A stretch of 64,000 nucleotides of DNA from Rahnella bonaserana (GCF_019049675.1 NZ_JAFMOW010000064.1:1-64000), one strand, 5' to 3'. Positions 7,942-17,871 are shown, numbered from the stretch's first letter. Notes: generated from the sequence alone by a model not told the origin. A program made the numbers and translations.

Positions 7942-10592
7942 TTCTGTTCTCCGTCAAATTCCAGTGTGATCCCTTCGTCCTCATCCCAGCCCAGTGCCAG
8001 CGCCGTGGTGCGTTGTTGCGCTGCCATGCGTTGCAACAGTTGCTGGCTCAGTACCGGCAGGATTTGCTGATTGAGCAGGCTGTCGATGTTGCGCGCGCCG
8101 GTGTCCGGCAGCAGGCAGGCGGCGACCAGCGTGTCGTACAAACTTTCTTCTATGGAGCAGGTCAGGCCGTAATGTTTGTTCAGACGTTTGGCGATTTGTG
8201 CCAGTTTCATCTCAACGATAGTGCGCAGGGCAACGGCGTTCAGCGGACGATAAATCAGCGTCTGGAAGCGGGCGAGCAGGGCGGGCTGGAAATGATCGCG
8301 CAGGATCGGGCGCAGCAGTTCCTGTAAATCGCCGTCGGTGGCTTCCGGCTGTTCATCCAGCAGTTGCATCAGAGGGTCACTGCCGAGGTTAGCGGTCATC
8401 AGGATCACGGTATTACGGAAGTCGATTTCGCGGCCTTCACCGTCGCGCATAAAGCCGCGGTCGAACACCTGATAGAACAGGTTGATGACGTCGCGGTGCG
8501 CTTTTTCCACTTCATCGAGCAGGACGACGCTGTACGGACGTTTACGCACGGCTTCAGTCAGAATACCGCCCTGGCCGTAACCGACGTAGCCCGGAGGCGA
8601 GCCTTTCAGCTGGGAAACGGTATGCGCTTCCTGGTATTCACTGAGGTTGATGGTGATCAGTGATTTCTCGCCGCCGAACAGGCAGTCGGCAAGGGAAAGG
8701 GCAGTCTCGGTTTTGCCTACGCCGCTCGGGCCGACCAGCAGGAATACGCCGAGCGGGCCGTTCTCAGAAGTCAGGCCGGTTTTGGCGGCGCGCAGGCGTT
8801 GTGCCATGTCGGTCAGCGCAGGATCCTGCCCGACGACACGTTTGCCCAGATGGTTTTCCAGTTGCAACAGATCCGTCTGTTCGTCTTTCAGCAGACTGGT
8901 CAGCGGCACGCCGGTCCAGTCGGCAATGACCGTTGCAACGGTGCGCACGTCTACATCCAGAGACAGCAGCGGCGTGCTGCCCTGCAACTGCGCCAGCTGG
9001 TGTTGCAGCGCATGAATCTCTTCCTGACGGCTGATGTCCTGACGGATCTCCAACAGCTGATGGGTCAGGGTTTTTTCGGCTTCGTACTGAGTTTCAAGCG
9101 AAGAAAGCTGTGTATTCAGCTCGTGATCCAATTCGCCGATTTTCTCCAGACGGTCGCCGTGGGTCTGACTGCCGAGGGCGATATCTTCCAGTAATGCCTG
9201 CTCCTCCATTCCCAGTGCGGCTATCTGCGCCTTAAGGCGGGTCAGCTCTTCCGGCAGGGTATCGAGGCTCATGCGTACACGCGCGGACGCAGTATCGAGC
9301 AGATCAACGGCTTTGTCCGGCAACTGACGGCCGGTGATGTAGCGGCGCGAAAGGCTGACGGCGGCTTTGACGGCTTCGTCGGTGATGTGAACGCCGTGGT
9401 GCTGCGCGTAGCGGGACTTCAGGCCACGCAGCATCAGGCAGGCCATCTCGTCGTCCGGCTCATCAACTTTCACAATCTGGAAGCGGCGCTCAAGGGCCGC
9501 GTCACGTTCAAAATACTGTTTGTACTCAGACCACGTGGTGGCGGCGATGGTGCGCAGTTCGCCACGGGCGAGCGCGGGTTTGAGCAGGTTAGCGGCGTCG
9601 GCGCCACCGGCCTGATTACCGGCGCCGATAATGGTGTGGGCCTCGTCGATGAACAGCAGCACCGGCGTCGGCGATTGTTGTACGGCATCGATAACATTTT
9701 TCAGACGCTGCTCAAACTCACCTTTCACACCGGCACCGGCCTGTAACAGACCGAGATCTAATGTGCGCAGGCTGACGGTTTTCAGGCTGTCCGGCACGTT
9801 GCCTTCGGCAATGCGTAACGCGAGCCCTTCCACCAGCGCAGTTTTCCCCACACCCGGTTCACCGACCAGAATCGGGTTGTTTTTGCGACGACGGGACAGA
9901 ATATCCACCATCTGGCGGATTTCATTGTCGCGGCCAAATACAGGATCAATCTGACCCGCTTTGGCTCTGGCGGTAACGTCCAGCGTGAATTTATCGAGCG
10001 CGGCCTGCAATGCTTCGCTTAACGACTGACCGGTGACATCAGACTCTGCTTTATGTGTCGCTGAGTTTTCAGAAAGCGCGGAAGATGTGCGGCTAAGGCT
10101 TTCCTGTTGTTGCAACTCAGGACGCTCTTCTGACAAGTCATCCAGCACTGGTTTGAGGCGACGGATATGTTCTTCGCTCAGGCTGAACAGTGGCCACAAG
10201 CCTTCGCAGCGCAGCAGGCGCGGTTGCGCCATTAGCGCTTCCAGCAGATTGACACTGCGAATGCTCTGGTTGTCATCCTGCAGCGATGCGGCCAGCCAGC
10301 CCGCTTTCATCAGTGATTGTAAATCCTGAGAAAGTTGCGGTCGCGAATGCACGGAACGTGGCAGAGCGTCGAGGTGTGCCAGCAGACTTTGCCATAAGAC
10401 ATCCATATCCCATTCGTAGCGACGGGCCAGCACGGTAATGTCGCCTTCGCCTAACTCGAGTAACTTCAGTAACCAGTGCTCGACGGTAATTTCTGCATGT
10501 GCGCGCGTCTGACACAAGGTAGCGGCGGCTTCCAGCGCTTTGGCACAATACGGGTTGAGACGGCGAAGTAATACGGCTGACTGTTGTTCCAT
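7938..10592 (-). CDS. clpV: T6SS sheath-disassembly ATPase ClpV (TssH)
   Basis: 884 residues. This AAA+ unfoldase recycles the contracted TssB/TssC sheath. It has a Clp-N domain (1-150), D1 with Walker A GEPGVGKTA near 244 and Walker B LFIDEAH, a coiled middle domain of about 430-540, and D2 with Walker A GPSGVGKTE and Walker B LLDEVEKAH. The last residues form the D2 small domain. A strong terminator separates it from hcp upstream, so it needs readthrough or its own promoter in the roughly 120-base gap, where I see no clear match. It shares an ATGA overlap with vgrG. Confidence 0.95.
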   Translation of the reverse strand: MEQQSAVLLRRLNPYCAKALEAAATLCQTRAHAEITVEHWLLKLLELGEGDITVLARRYEWDMDVLWQSLLAHLDALPRSVHSRPQLSQDLQSLMKAGWLAASLQDDNQSIRSVNLLEALMAQPRLLRCEGLWPLFSLSEEHIRRLKPVLDDLSEERPELQQQESLSRTSSALSENSATHKAESDVTGQSLSEALQAALDKFTLDVTARAKAGQIDPVFGRDNEIRQMVDILSRRRKNNPILVGEPGVGKTALVEGLALRIAEGNVPDSLKTVSLRTLDLGLLQAGAGVKGEFEQRLKNVIDAVQQSPTPVLLFIDEAHTIIGAGNQAGGADAANLLKPALARGELRTIAATTWSEYKQYFERDAALERRFQIVKVDEPDDEMACLMLRGLKSRYAQHHGVHITDEAVKAAVSLSRRYITGRQLPDKAVDLLDTASARVRMSLDTLPEELTRLKAQIAALGMEEQALLEDIALGSQTHGDRLEKIGELDHELNTQLSSLETQYEAEKTLTHQLLEIRQDISRQEEIHALQHQLAQLQGSTPLLSLDVDVRTVATVIADWTGVPLTSLLKDEQTDLLQLENHLGKRVVGQDPALTDMAQRLRAAKTGLTSENGPLGVFLLVGPSGVGKTETALSLADCLFGGEKSLITINLSEYQEAHTVSQLKGSPPGYVGYGQGGILTEAVRKRPYSVVLLDEVEKAHRDVINLFYQVFDRGFMRDGEGREIDFRNTVILMTANLGSDPLMQLLDEQPEATDGDLQELLRPILRDHFQPALLARFQTLIYRPLNAVALRTIVEMKLAQIAKRLNKHYGLTCSIEESLYDTLVAACLLPDTGARNIDSLLNQQILPVLSQQLLQRMAAQQRTTALALGWDEDEGITLEFDGEQK

Positions 10593-10714
10593 GCTGAATT
10601 CCCTTTTTTAGGTACGCTACCGCCCTTAGCCTTTCCCTTTGCAGGATACCCAGGCCCATAAGGTCGATGTCCGGTTGTGTTTTTGTTTGCTCAACCGCCA
10701 GGCAGCGGCTCAGG

Positions 10715-10748
10715 AAACAAAAACAGCAGACGGCGAAACGTCTGCTGT
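10715..10748 (-). terminator. Rho-independent terminator after hcp
   Basis: Perfect 10-bp stem (ACAGCAGACG / CGTCTGCTGT, loop GCGAAA) at 10723-10748, followed on the minus strand by TTTTTGTTT. It sits 7 bases past the hcp stop and inside the T6SS gene run. It probably limits readthrough into clpV-vgrG and so raises hcp mRNA relative to downstream genes. Confidence 0.85.
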
Positions 10749-10754
10749 GAGGTC

Positions 10755-11246
10755 TTAGGCGGTAGTACGTTCGTTCCAGGAATCGGAATGAATGATGTTG
10801 CCGTCTTTGTAGGTCCAGGTGATTTTTTCGTAACGCAACTCGATAGCTTCGAGGTGGTTGTGTTTCTCTTTAGCCGGATCTTTGATGTCGTGCATTTTTG
10901 GCGCGACTTTTACCAGCTTGACGTTTTCCAGTTTAGTGTTGAAATACTCCACTTCCTGGCCCGCGTCATTGATGCGATACCATTTGAACTCAGCAGATTT
11001 CAGGGTCTGGCCAGTGGTCACCGCTTTGTACAGGTACGGGCTGGAGGAATCGATTTCTTTGGTAAACAGGAACGGGGTGTGAATACGAGTACCCGTCAGT
11101 TTGCCGGTGTTGTTATCGGTCGGGATATACAGGTTGTGCTCCTGTGCAACCACTTCGATGCTGCCTTCGCGATCTTTAACGTCTACGGAGCCTTTAATGT
11201 CCGCACCACCGTCGTCTTTCAGCCACAGATAAACAGGAATTGCCAT
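10755..11246 (-). CDS. hcp: T6SS tube protein Hcp (TssD)
   Basis: 163 residues, the usual length for the hexameric ring protein of the T6SS inner tube. It opens MAIPVYLWLKDDGGADIKG and has the family's central HTPFLFTKEIDSSSPYLYKA and a closing ITWTYKDGNIIHSDSWNE. It has no C-terminal toxin extension, so it is a plain structural Hcp that can also chaperone small effectors. It lies between the OmpA-domain gene and clpV and is followed by a strong terminator. Confidence 0.95.
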   Translation of the reverse strand: MAIPVYLWLKDDGGADIKGSVDVKDREGSIEVVAQEHNLYIPTDNNTGKLTGTRIHTPFLFTKEIDSSSPYLYKAVTTGQTLKSAEFKWYRINDAGQEVEYFNTKLENVKLVKVAPKMHDIKDPAKEKHNHLEAIELRYEKITWTYKDGNIIHSDSWNERTTA

Positions 11247-11278
11247 GGGTAGTTCTCCATTTCTAGGTTAAGCATCCA

Positions 11279-12955
11279 TCAATCATTTGATGAACTTGAG
11301 GTTGCTGTTGCCTTGCAGGCGTCTGCCTGTGGCACCAGACTGATTTCGACACGACGGTTAGCCGCACGGCCTTCCGGTGTATCGTTTGTTGCAATAGGGC
11401 GTGTTGCGCCGTAGCCCTGTACGGCAAAGCATGTCGGGGAGACATCGCTGGTTGAGAGCATCCAGTCACGTAATGACTCGGCACGTTTGAGCGACAATGT
11501 CTGGTTGGCTTTCGCGTCACCGGTAATGTCCGTGTGTCCGGCCACCACAATCAGCCAGCCTGGCCTGGCCTTGATATCCACAAGCGCATTCACCAGCATT
11601 TTGAGTGAGCCCGGTTTAAGCTCGTACTGGCCCGTGTCAAATAGTGACAAGGCGTCGAGACGCACGGTTTTAGCTGTGTGTTTCTCAGCCGGTGGCGGCG
11701 GTGGAGGGGGAGGAATGTAACGATCAATTTCCTGCTGCAGAGCCAGCCAGAGTCGTTCACCCTGATAAAGTCCTAAACCCAGCCGTAAAGGCTCGCCCTG
11801 GCGGTGATAACGCTCAAGCAACTGAGCATCCAGTTTCAACACGGCAACGGCTTGTGCTTTCGGAACGTAATTGTTCATAGGAATGATCAGATAGCGCTTC
11901 AGATCCATACCGATACGCGTAATGAGCCGGTGGTTGTTGTTAACTACAAAACCAATGGCCGTTACCGCAAAACACATCATGAGAATGACGGCGATTACCG
12001 GTGCCAGTCCGGCCCTGATATGTCGGGTAGTGCCGGACAGCAGCGGTAACAAGGGATCGGGAAAAGGCAGAGTTGCCACGCTCTCTGATTGCAAGGGCAT
12101 CAGCGCATTCAGTGTGGTACGCCGCGTCAATGCTGCAGACCAAAGGTTATCGGGCACACCCGACACGGCGTCAAACCTGACACCCACGGCCACGGGAAGA
12201 ACCGGCGTGCTCAGGGTTTGAGGATGCTGCATTTCATCAAGCACAACGTCCCGAAGCCATGAACAGGCTGCCTCAAGACAGATAGCCTGAGACTGGCGAG
12301 CGGGCTGCATATTGATGTCTGACGAACTCAACCAGTCACTCAGCAGTGTTGCGCCTTCATCGTCGTCCCTGACGATCATTTTTCCGTCGGCAGCGCCCAC
12401 AAACCAGGGCGATGCCGTTCCGTTCAGCCAGCAACTGACCAGCACGGGAATGCGGCATCCGATGCGCTTTTGCAAACGATAAAACTGCTGACGCCAGCTT
12501 TTAATCGCGGCACGGCAGACAGCTTCATCGGCATGAATTTCCGGCGAAACGCTGTACAGTACGGCCATCTGGCGGATCCAGCCGGGACGTTGCGATAGCA
12601 CCGCATCAACGAAAATGGATAACGGTTTTGCGATGTCTGTTTTGACATAACAGGCAAGTGGGGTAATCCGTACCGTAGTTTCACCAAACAGCGCATCCAG
12701 CTTGTCACCGCAAACAAGAACGACCGGCTGCGAAAACGATATCTCTGGCAGGTTTTCCAGTCGTGTCGTCTCATCGATGAACACATCATGGCGCCTTCCC
12801 CACAGCATCAGTCCAGCCATTAAGGTCACTGTGATGAGGGTAATGACTGATTTTGTGGAGGCGCCAAATGGGCTGAATCCCCAGCACAACAGAAGTGCCA
12901 GACCCCCCGTCATCCCAGTCAGGCAGTAAACTGATAAACGAGAACCGATGCGCAT
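11279..12955 (-). CDS. T6SS-associated membrane protein with C-terminal OmpA peptidoglycan-binding domain
   Basis: 558 residues. The start at ATG 12955 (MRIGSRLSVY) comes one base after the tssL stop; longer frames would overlap tssL. Two membrane segments lie at about 8-60, a third near 350-370 (VIAVILMMCFAVTAIGFVV), then a proline run (IPPPPPPPPAEKH) and an OmpA/MotB-like domain of about 460-545 (VVAGHTDITGD, LSLKRAESLRDWML, NRRVEISL). The OmpA domain presumably anchors the T6SS membrane complex to the cell wall, a job done elsewhere by an OmpA domain fused to TssL or by TagL. Here it is a separate large protein encoded next to tssL. The central region of about 90-340 is not assigned to a family. 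Confidence 0.8.
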   Translation of the reverse strand: MRIGSRLSVYCLTGMTGGLALLLCWGFSPFGASTKSVITLITVTLMAGLMLWGRRHDVFIDETTRLENLPEISFSQPVVLVCGDKLDALFGETTVRITPLACYVKTDIAKPLSIFVDAVLSQRPGWIRQMAVLYSVSPEIHADEAVCRAAIKSWRQQFYRLQKRIGCRIPVLVSCWLNGTASPWFVGAADGKMIVRDDDEGATLLSDWLSSSDINMQPARQSQAICLEAACSWLRDVVLDEMQHPQTLSTPVLPVAVGVRFDAVSGVPDNLWSAALTRRTTLNALMPLQSESVATLPFPDPLLPLLSGTTRHIRAGLAPVIAVILMMCFAVTAIGFVVNNNHRLITRIGMDLKRYLIIPMNNYVPKAQAVAVLKLDAQLLERYHRQGEPLRLGLGLYQGERLWLALQQEIDRYIPPPPPPPPAEKHTAKTVRLDALSLFDTGQYELKPGSLKMLVNALVDIKARPGWLIVVAGHTDITGDAKANQTLSLKRAESLRDWMLSTSDVSPTCFAVQGYGATRPIATNDTPEGRAANRRVEISLVPQADACKATATSSSSND

Positions 12956-12956
12956 A

Positions 12957-13631
12957 TCAGAACTGCCCCGGCAATTGCTGATGAAACAGATGTTGCAGCC
13001 AGACATGCCCACCCCACCAGACACCGGACACAACCACAATAGCAACCAGAACCCAGAACCAGAGTGAGCGTAATATTGCCCCGCCACGTACCCGTCCTGT
13101 TTTACTCAGCAATGCTCCCGGGAGCATCACGTTGAAGGGAGTGACCCGCCCGGCAAGTGCGGCGAGGGTTTGCTCACGTTGATGAGGGTTGATGGTTTGA
13201 GCGCTATATTGCCCCTGAAAACCCAGCAATAAGATCCGATGAAAACAGGTCAGCACGGTGATATCGGGTGCCGGTTGACGCAGCACAGAGCGGATACGTT
13301 CATATAACGCTTCACCTGCCTGAAGAGAGCCAAAGAAACGCGCCTGTAACGGTGCCCGCTGCCAGGCAATATGTCCGTTATCAGGCGCCTTGTCCTCGCC
13401 CTGTCGACCGAGTGCGGTTTCATCCAGCAATGCACATTGGGCATAAGTGATATGTTCAACGCTTTCGCTATCGTAACCTGCCAGCTGTAATTGGTCCTGA
13501 ACTCGCTCTACCTGTGCGCGGCAGCGCTCGTATAAAGCCTCGCCTTCTTCTGCAACCACTCCATTACGTAATTGCACAACGGACAGCCAGGTATCGGCCA
13601 GCAACTCATCAATATCTATTTCATTTCTCAT
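12957..13631 (-). CDS. tssL: T6SS membrane complex protein TssL (DotU/IcmH family)
   Basis: 224 residues. This inner-membrane protein has a cytoplasmic DotU-type helical domain and a single C-terminal membrane anchor (SLWFWVLVAIVVVSGVWWGG near 186-205). The family patterns ITYAQCALLDETAL, FFGSLQAGEALYERI and LLGFQGQY are present. It ends soon after the anchor, so it lacks a fused peptidoglycan-binding domain, which fits the separate OmpA-domain protein encoded next. Its start overlaps the tssK stop by 4 bases. Confidence 0.92.
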   Translation of the reverse strand: MRNEIDIDELLADTWLSVVQLRNGVVAEEGEALYERCRAQVERVQDQLQLAGYDSESVEHITYAQCALLDETALGRQGEDKAPDNGHIAWQRAPLQARFFGSLQAGEALYERIRSVLRQPAPDITVLTCFHRILLLGFQGQYSAQTINPHQREQTLAALAGRVTPFNVMLPGALLSKTGRVRGGAILRSLWFWVLVAIVVVSGVWWGGHVWLQHLFHQQLPGQF

Positions 13632-14977
13632 GACCGAAGCACCGCATAGAGTTCCAGTTGCAGTTCACCGAGAAGTTCCGGTACATAGAACATGCACGTA
13701 CCCGAATCCAGCATGGCCTGCGCAGAGGGATGTTTGAGATCCAGGGCGAAATATTGATTTTCCAGCCGGAGAGGGATTGCCGCAGGGACATGGCTTAACG
13801 CGATCAGCGGCACGCCATTAAGTGCGATATTGACAATATTATTGACATCGTCCGGTGCCCCGACTTTACACAAGGCAGGAAACTGGGAAATCAGCTGATA
13901 AGCGGGCAGTGTTGAGCGCACTGACAGGTAGAAGTCAGCGTCTTCACGCAGGCGACTGTCATTAAGAGGCGCTTTCCACTGCTGGCCATTGATCTTGTGC
14001 ATTTCCAGCGAGATAACGCGTGAAGGAAGGCTGGCTTCCAGTAGCTCCCCGATCAGGTCAAGTAAAGGCGGGAAAACGGTCTCTGGTGACGCATGGTCGT
14101 ATGCCGGTATCGCTTCGATATCATGTTCCAGGGAAAACGTCAGAAGGCTCCCCGCCAGTTTCGATAATTCAAACCAGACTTGTTCAGGGTGTCGCGCCGG
14201 GTTTTTAACCAGTTCAGATAATGCTGAAACATGCGTATTGAGGGCATTAAGCAGCCAGAACAATGACACATCTGCGACGGCGAAATCGGCCATACGCTGA
14301 TTGCTCTCACGACGCATCCCCATCAGGCGGCGGCGTTTAGCCTGCAATTGTGTGAGAATTTGCTCCATGTCCAGGACCAGCCCGTGATGAGCGGACATTG
14401 CCAGCAACGGAGGAATAAATGTACTGTCATTTCTCCAGCCGCCTTGACCGTCGCGAACCAGACGTAATACAGGACAGATCAGGTATTCCTCGTTTTGTTC
14501 TGTGTCAAAGCGCAGAGACAAAGCATAACGGGCCACAGCCATGGACTCTTCTTCCAGACCGAATGCATCCTGAACATTTACCCATTCCTGACGATAACGG
14601 AGCGGGCGATCCCCCGCATTGTCAGTGAGTTGTACGTTGCTGCTGTTTGCCTGCAATAACGGCATCGCCAGCATCACCGTTAGCTCATTGACTTGTGCCG
14701 GAATATCCTGAGATAAATCCCGGGCAGGGGGGAGAAGATCGCTGCTCCTGGTATCTATCAGAGAACCGTCAGGCAGACGCACGGTCAGCTGTAGTGCTTG
14801 CAGGCGTCTGACACTTAGCAAGCCTTCATCAAATTCAGCTGTGGCTACGCCCCAGGGATTAACAACGGACAGGTGGGCAACACATTGATTACTATGTGCT
14901 TCCCATAAAGCCTGCTGCTGGAACTGCTGAGGGGACAGCAATGCCCCCTCACTCCATAGTGGTCGATAAATTTTCAT
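13628..14977 (-). CDS. tssK: T6SS baseplate protein TssK
   Basis: 449 residues from ATG 14977 (MKIYRPLWSEGALLSPQQFQ), preceded by GGAG at good spacing; a GTG two codons earlier is less likely. TssK trimers link the cytoplasmic baseplate to the TssL/TssM membrane complex. The N-terminal WSEGALLSPQQFQQQ and the central RRRLMGMRRESNQRMADF are typical of the family. It lies 15 bases after tssC and overlaps tssL, in a continuous operon. Confidence 0.93.
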   Translation of the reverse strand: MKIYRPLWSEGALLSPQQFQQQALWEAHSNQCVAHLSVVNPWGVATAEFDEGLLSVRRLQALQLTVRLPDGSLIDTRSSDLLPPARDLSQDIPAQVNELTVMLAMPLLQANSSNVQLTDNAGDRPLRYRQEWVNVQDAFGLEEESMAVARYALSLRFDTEQNEEYLICPVLRLVRDGQGGWRNDSTFIPPLLAMSAHHGLVLDMEQILTQLQAKRRRLMGMRRESNQRMADFAVADVSLFWLLNALNTHVSALSELVKNPARHPEQVWFELSKLAGSLLTFSLEHDIEAIPAYDHASPETVFPPLLDLIGELLEASLPSRVISLEMHKINGQQWKAPLNDSRLREDADFYLSVRSTLPAYQLISQFPALCKVGAPDDVNNIVNIALNGVPLIALSHVPAAIPLRLENQYFALDLKHPSAQAMLDSGTCMFYVPELLGELQLELYAVLRS

Positions 14978-14992
14978 TACCACTCCGGCCTC

Positions 14993-16534
14993 TTACGCTT
15001 TCGCTTTAGGCATCTGAGAAACCAGAGACAGGTTCACGTCCATGCCTTCGACCTGGAAGTGCGGTACGGCGTACAGTTTCACGCGGAAGAAGCCCGGATT
15101 GTCTTCGATATCTTCAACGGTCACTTTTGCGTCACGCAGCGGATGAGAAGCCTGAAGGTCATCGCCAGGATCGGTCATTTCAGTGACCAACGTGCGGATC
15201 CAGGTGTTCAGTTCCAGTTCCAGCAGACGACGGTCTTTGGTGGTACCGATGTTTTCACGCTGAATCAGCTTCAGGTAGTGTGCGATACGTGACAGCAGGA
15301 AGATGTACGGCAGACGCGCATTGATGCGGCTGTTTGCGGTGGCATCGGCAGTGTCATACAACGCCGGTTTCTGCGCGGAGTTGGCGGAGAAGAAGCAGGA
15401 GTAATCGCGGTTTTTGTAGTAAGACAACGGGATGAAGCCCAGGTTGGCAAATTCAAACTCGCGGGTTTCAGGGATCATCACTTCTGACGGGATTTTCACC
15501 TGATTGCCGGTGCCGAGGTCATACAGGTGAATGGGCAGGTCAGTCACCGCACCGCCAGCCTGCGGGCCACGGATTTGCACGCACCAGCCATTTTTGATGA
15601 AGCTTTTCACCATGTTGGCAGCGAACGCGAACGCAGCATTGGTCCACAAGTATTTCTCGTGATCCGGGCCTTTCACTTCTTCGACATAGTTGAAACTGCG
15701 AACCGGAACGGTATCCGGGCCATACGGTAAACGACCCAGTACGCGCGGCATGGTCAGACCGATATAGCGGGAATCGTCGGAATCCCGGAAGGATTTCCAC
15801 TTGATGTATTCGGCACGGTCAAAGTAGTTACCGATATCTTTAATCGCGGCCACTTCTTCCATGGAATCTTTCAGGAAGAATTTAGGACCCACAGCGCCAA
15901 CGAATGGCATATGTGCGGCAGCGGACACTTTTGAAATGTTACGCAGTAATGCGACATCCTGAGCTGACGCATCAAACTCGTAGTTGGAAATTACAGAACC
16001 AATTGGTTCGCCGCCCGGTGTGTCATATTCCTGAATGTAAGTGTGACGATACAGGCCGCTCTGGATGATTTCAGGGCAATCTTCGAAATCCTGACGCAGA
16101 TCTTCTTTTGAAACGTCCAGTACTTCGATTTTCACGTTCTGGCGGAAATCGGTGCGGTCAACCAGGAACTTCAGACCACGCCAGCCGGATTCCACGCGCT
16201 GAAAATCAGGGTGATGCATCACAGCGTCGAGCTGACGGCTGATCTGATTGTCCAGTTCTGCAATATGGTGATCGAGCAGCGTTTTATCCAGACGCTCAAC
16301 GGTATGGCCAGATTGTTTCAGACGCTCAAGGAAGACCTGAACGGCTGCCGTCACGCGCTGATCGGCGGTCACATCAGCCAGGGCAGCGGTGTCCTGGTAA
16401 TCATTCAGGTCGCCCAGTGAAGTCACCGGCGTCAGATTGATTTTATCAAACAGGGAAGCGTAAACGGTGCCCGCTTCAGGGCGTTCAAGAACAGTAGTCT
16501 GGCTTGTAGAAGAGTTTTCAGTATTGACTGACAT
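14993..16534 (-). CDS. tssC: T6SS sheath large subunit TssC (VipB)
   Basis: 513 residues from ATG 16534 (MSVNTENSS). The ATG two codons earlier sits too close to the GAGA ribosome-site candidate. TssC forms the contractile sheath with TssB. Recognisable blocks are RVESGWRGLKFLVDRTDFRQNVKIEVLDVSK (seen about residues 112-142), FVGAVGPKFF, FIPLSYYKNRDYSCFFSANSAQ and LNTWIRTLVTEM. The end (VKLYAVPHFQVEGMDVNLSLV) is also standard. It lies 37 bases after tssB. Confidence 0.95.
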   Translation of the reverse strand: MSVNTENSSTSQTTVLERPEAGTVYASLFDKINLTPVTSLGDLNDYQDTAALADVTADQRVTAAVQVFLERLKQSGHTVERLDKTLLDHHIAELDNQISRQLDAVMHHPDFQRVESGWRGLKFLVDRTDFRQNVKIEVLDVSKEDLRQDFEDCPEIIQSGLYRHTYIQEYDTPGGEPIGSVISNYEFDASAQDVALLRNISKVSAAAHMPFVGAVGPKFFLKDSMEEVAAIKDIGNYFDRAEYIKWKSFRDSDDSRYIGLTMPRVLGRLPYGPDTVPVRSFNYVEEVKGPDHEKYLWTNAAFAFAANMVKSFIKNGWCVQIRGPQAGGAVTDLPIHLYDLGTGNQVKIPSEVMIPETREFEFANLGFIPLSYYKNRDYSCFFSANSAQKPALYDTADATANSRINARLPYIFLLSRIAHYLKLIQRENIGTTKDRRLLELELNTWIRTLVTEMTDPGDDLQASHPLRDAKVTVEDIEDNPGFFRVKLYAVPHFQVEGMDVNLSLVSQMPKAKA

Positions 16535-16571
16535 AAGCATTTTCTCGCATTAATCCGTTAAGTGGAGGCTG

Positions 16572-17066
16572 TTATGCCTTAGGTGCCAGAGCGTTCAGTT
16601 CACTGCGAAGCTCATTGCTCAGGGACGGATCTTTAAGAATGGTTTCGAGTTCTTTGCGGAACGTTGCGTTGTCCAGAAGATTGGATTTGAGATCGCGCAG
16701 CAGATTGCGCATGGCCAGCATGGCACGCAGTTGAGGGATCTGACGGGCAACCTGCTCTGGCTCGAAATCTTTCATTTCGTTGAAATTCAGAGAAACGTTT
16801 TCTTCGCTATGATCGCCAGCCAGCGTGTTTTCAACGGTCAGATTCAGGGAGGGGCTAAACTCGGCCAGAACGCTGTTAAAGTTATTTTTATTAATGTTAA
16901 CTTTTTCGCGTTCAGACAAAGGTCGGTCTTCTTTGCCGTTGCTGTAGTCACCCATCACCATTAATTTTAAAGGTAATTCGACTTTCTTCTGCGCGCCGCC
17001 GGTATGGAGATCTAATTTAATATTAACGCGGGCTTTGGGTATTTCTTCCTGAAAACTATTAGACAT
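16572..17066 (-). CDS. tssB: T6SS sheath small subunit TssB (VipA)
   Basis: 164 residues, partner of TssC in the sheath. It contains the family's PKARVNIKLDLHTGGAQKK, the KVELPLKLMVMGDYS block and the conserved C-terminal RNLLRDLKSNLLDNATFRK that contacts TssC. An AAGGGAT ribosome site precedes the ATG. It is the first gene of the visible T6SS operon, so the operon promoter should lie in the AT-rich region upstream (17067-17870). Confidence 0.95.
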   Translation of the reverse strand: MSNSFQEEIPKARVNIKLDLHTGGAQKKVELPLKLMVMGDYSNGKEDRPLSEREKVNINKNNFNSVLAEFSPSLNLTVENTLAGDHSEENVSLNFNEMKDFEPEQVARQIPQLRAMLAMRNLLRDLKSNLLDNATFRKELETILKDPSLSNELRSELNALAPKA

Positions 17067-17871
17067 GCCTATCCCTTACTGTGGAGTGATAAACGCTGCC
17101 AATGAATCTGAAAAATACATTGAAGCTGGCAACCCTGCCATAAAATGTGTCCATGTCGCATCATAATGTGCGAATAATCTAGGGTCACAAGCGAGTCGAT
17201 ATTTTCCGAAGCATTTCGCAGTGTGTTTTGAATTTACCTGAAAAGTAAAATTTCAGATAAGTACCTGTCATTGGTATTTTAGAAACATTAGTGATTCCAT
17301 TGAAAACCATACTTTGTAACTAAGTGTTACTTATATGGTGGTTATAACTTACAGATCATCATATTGAAATATAGGAATTTTCTACTCATACCCGCGCGGG
17401 CCGCATGGGATAAGGGCTTGAGCCAGATCGCTTTGCAGAAATAATTTTAGAAGTGCGGATTTCTTTAGGATTAATAACGAAAAAAATGCAGGAAATATCT
17501 GAGAGAATTTTCTCTCATGAAAGATTTTGCATTTTACAACACGAATGACTCATAGGATTTTTCATCTTTTTTTACAGTGTAATTCATGAAATGAATAAAT
17601 TTTAATTTTGTGAAAAAATCGGCATGAGTCTGGTGTAATTATATTTGATATTTAATTAAGAATTTTCCTGTGATAATGAATACCTCACAGTTTTAATGCG
17701 AGAAATTTGGAGCCATTTTCATTTACGCAAAAGTGTTTAAAAAATTTTAGTTTTGTGCTCTGCGGATAGCAGAACCCGCCTCTTGAGTGGAAAGAACTAT
17801 TAGATATGACTAAAAATTTGATGGCAGGATGATCATCATTGGTCAAATTTCTGATAGGACGAAGCAGTTAT
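17067..17871. other. Long AT-rich divergent intergenic region between tssB and a chemoreceptor gene
   Basis: About 800 bases without a supported gene. It should hold the T6SS promoter. Short dyads are visible: TGGCA-ACCC-TGCCA at 17127-17140, GTAAC-TAAGT-GTTAC at 17316-17330 and TCTGC-GGATA-GCAGA near 17759. High A/T content with long A and T runs is compatible with H-NS silencing, which is inference. I found no convincing sigma-70 or sigma-54 promoter by eye. Confidence 0.5.

Noticed and set aside
17127-17140. TGGCA...TTGC-like sequence as a sigma-54 promoter of the T6SS operon
   Set aside because: The spacing between GG and GC is about three bases too short. It is better read as a small TGGCA-ACCC-TGCCA hairpin.
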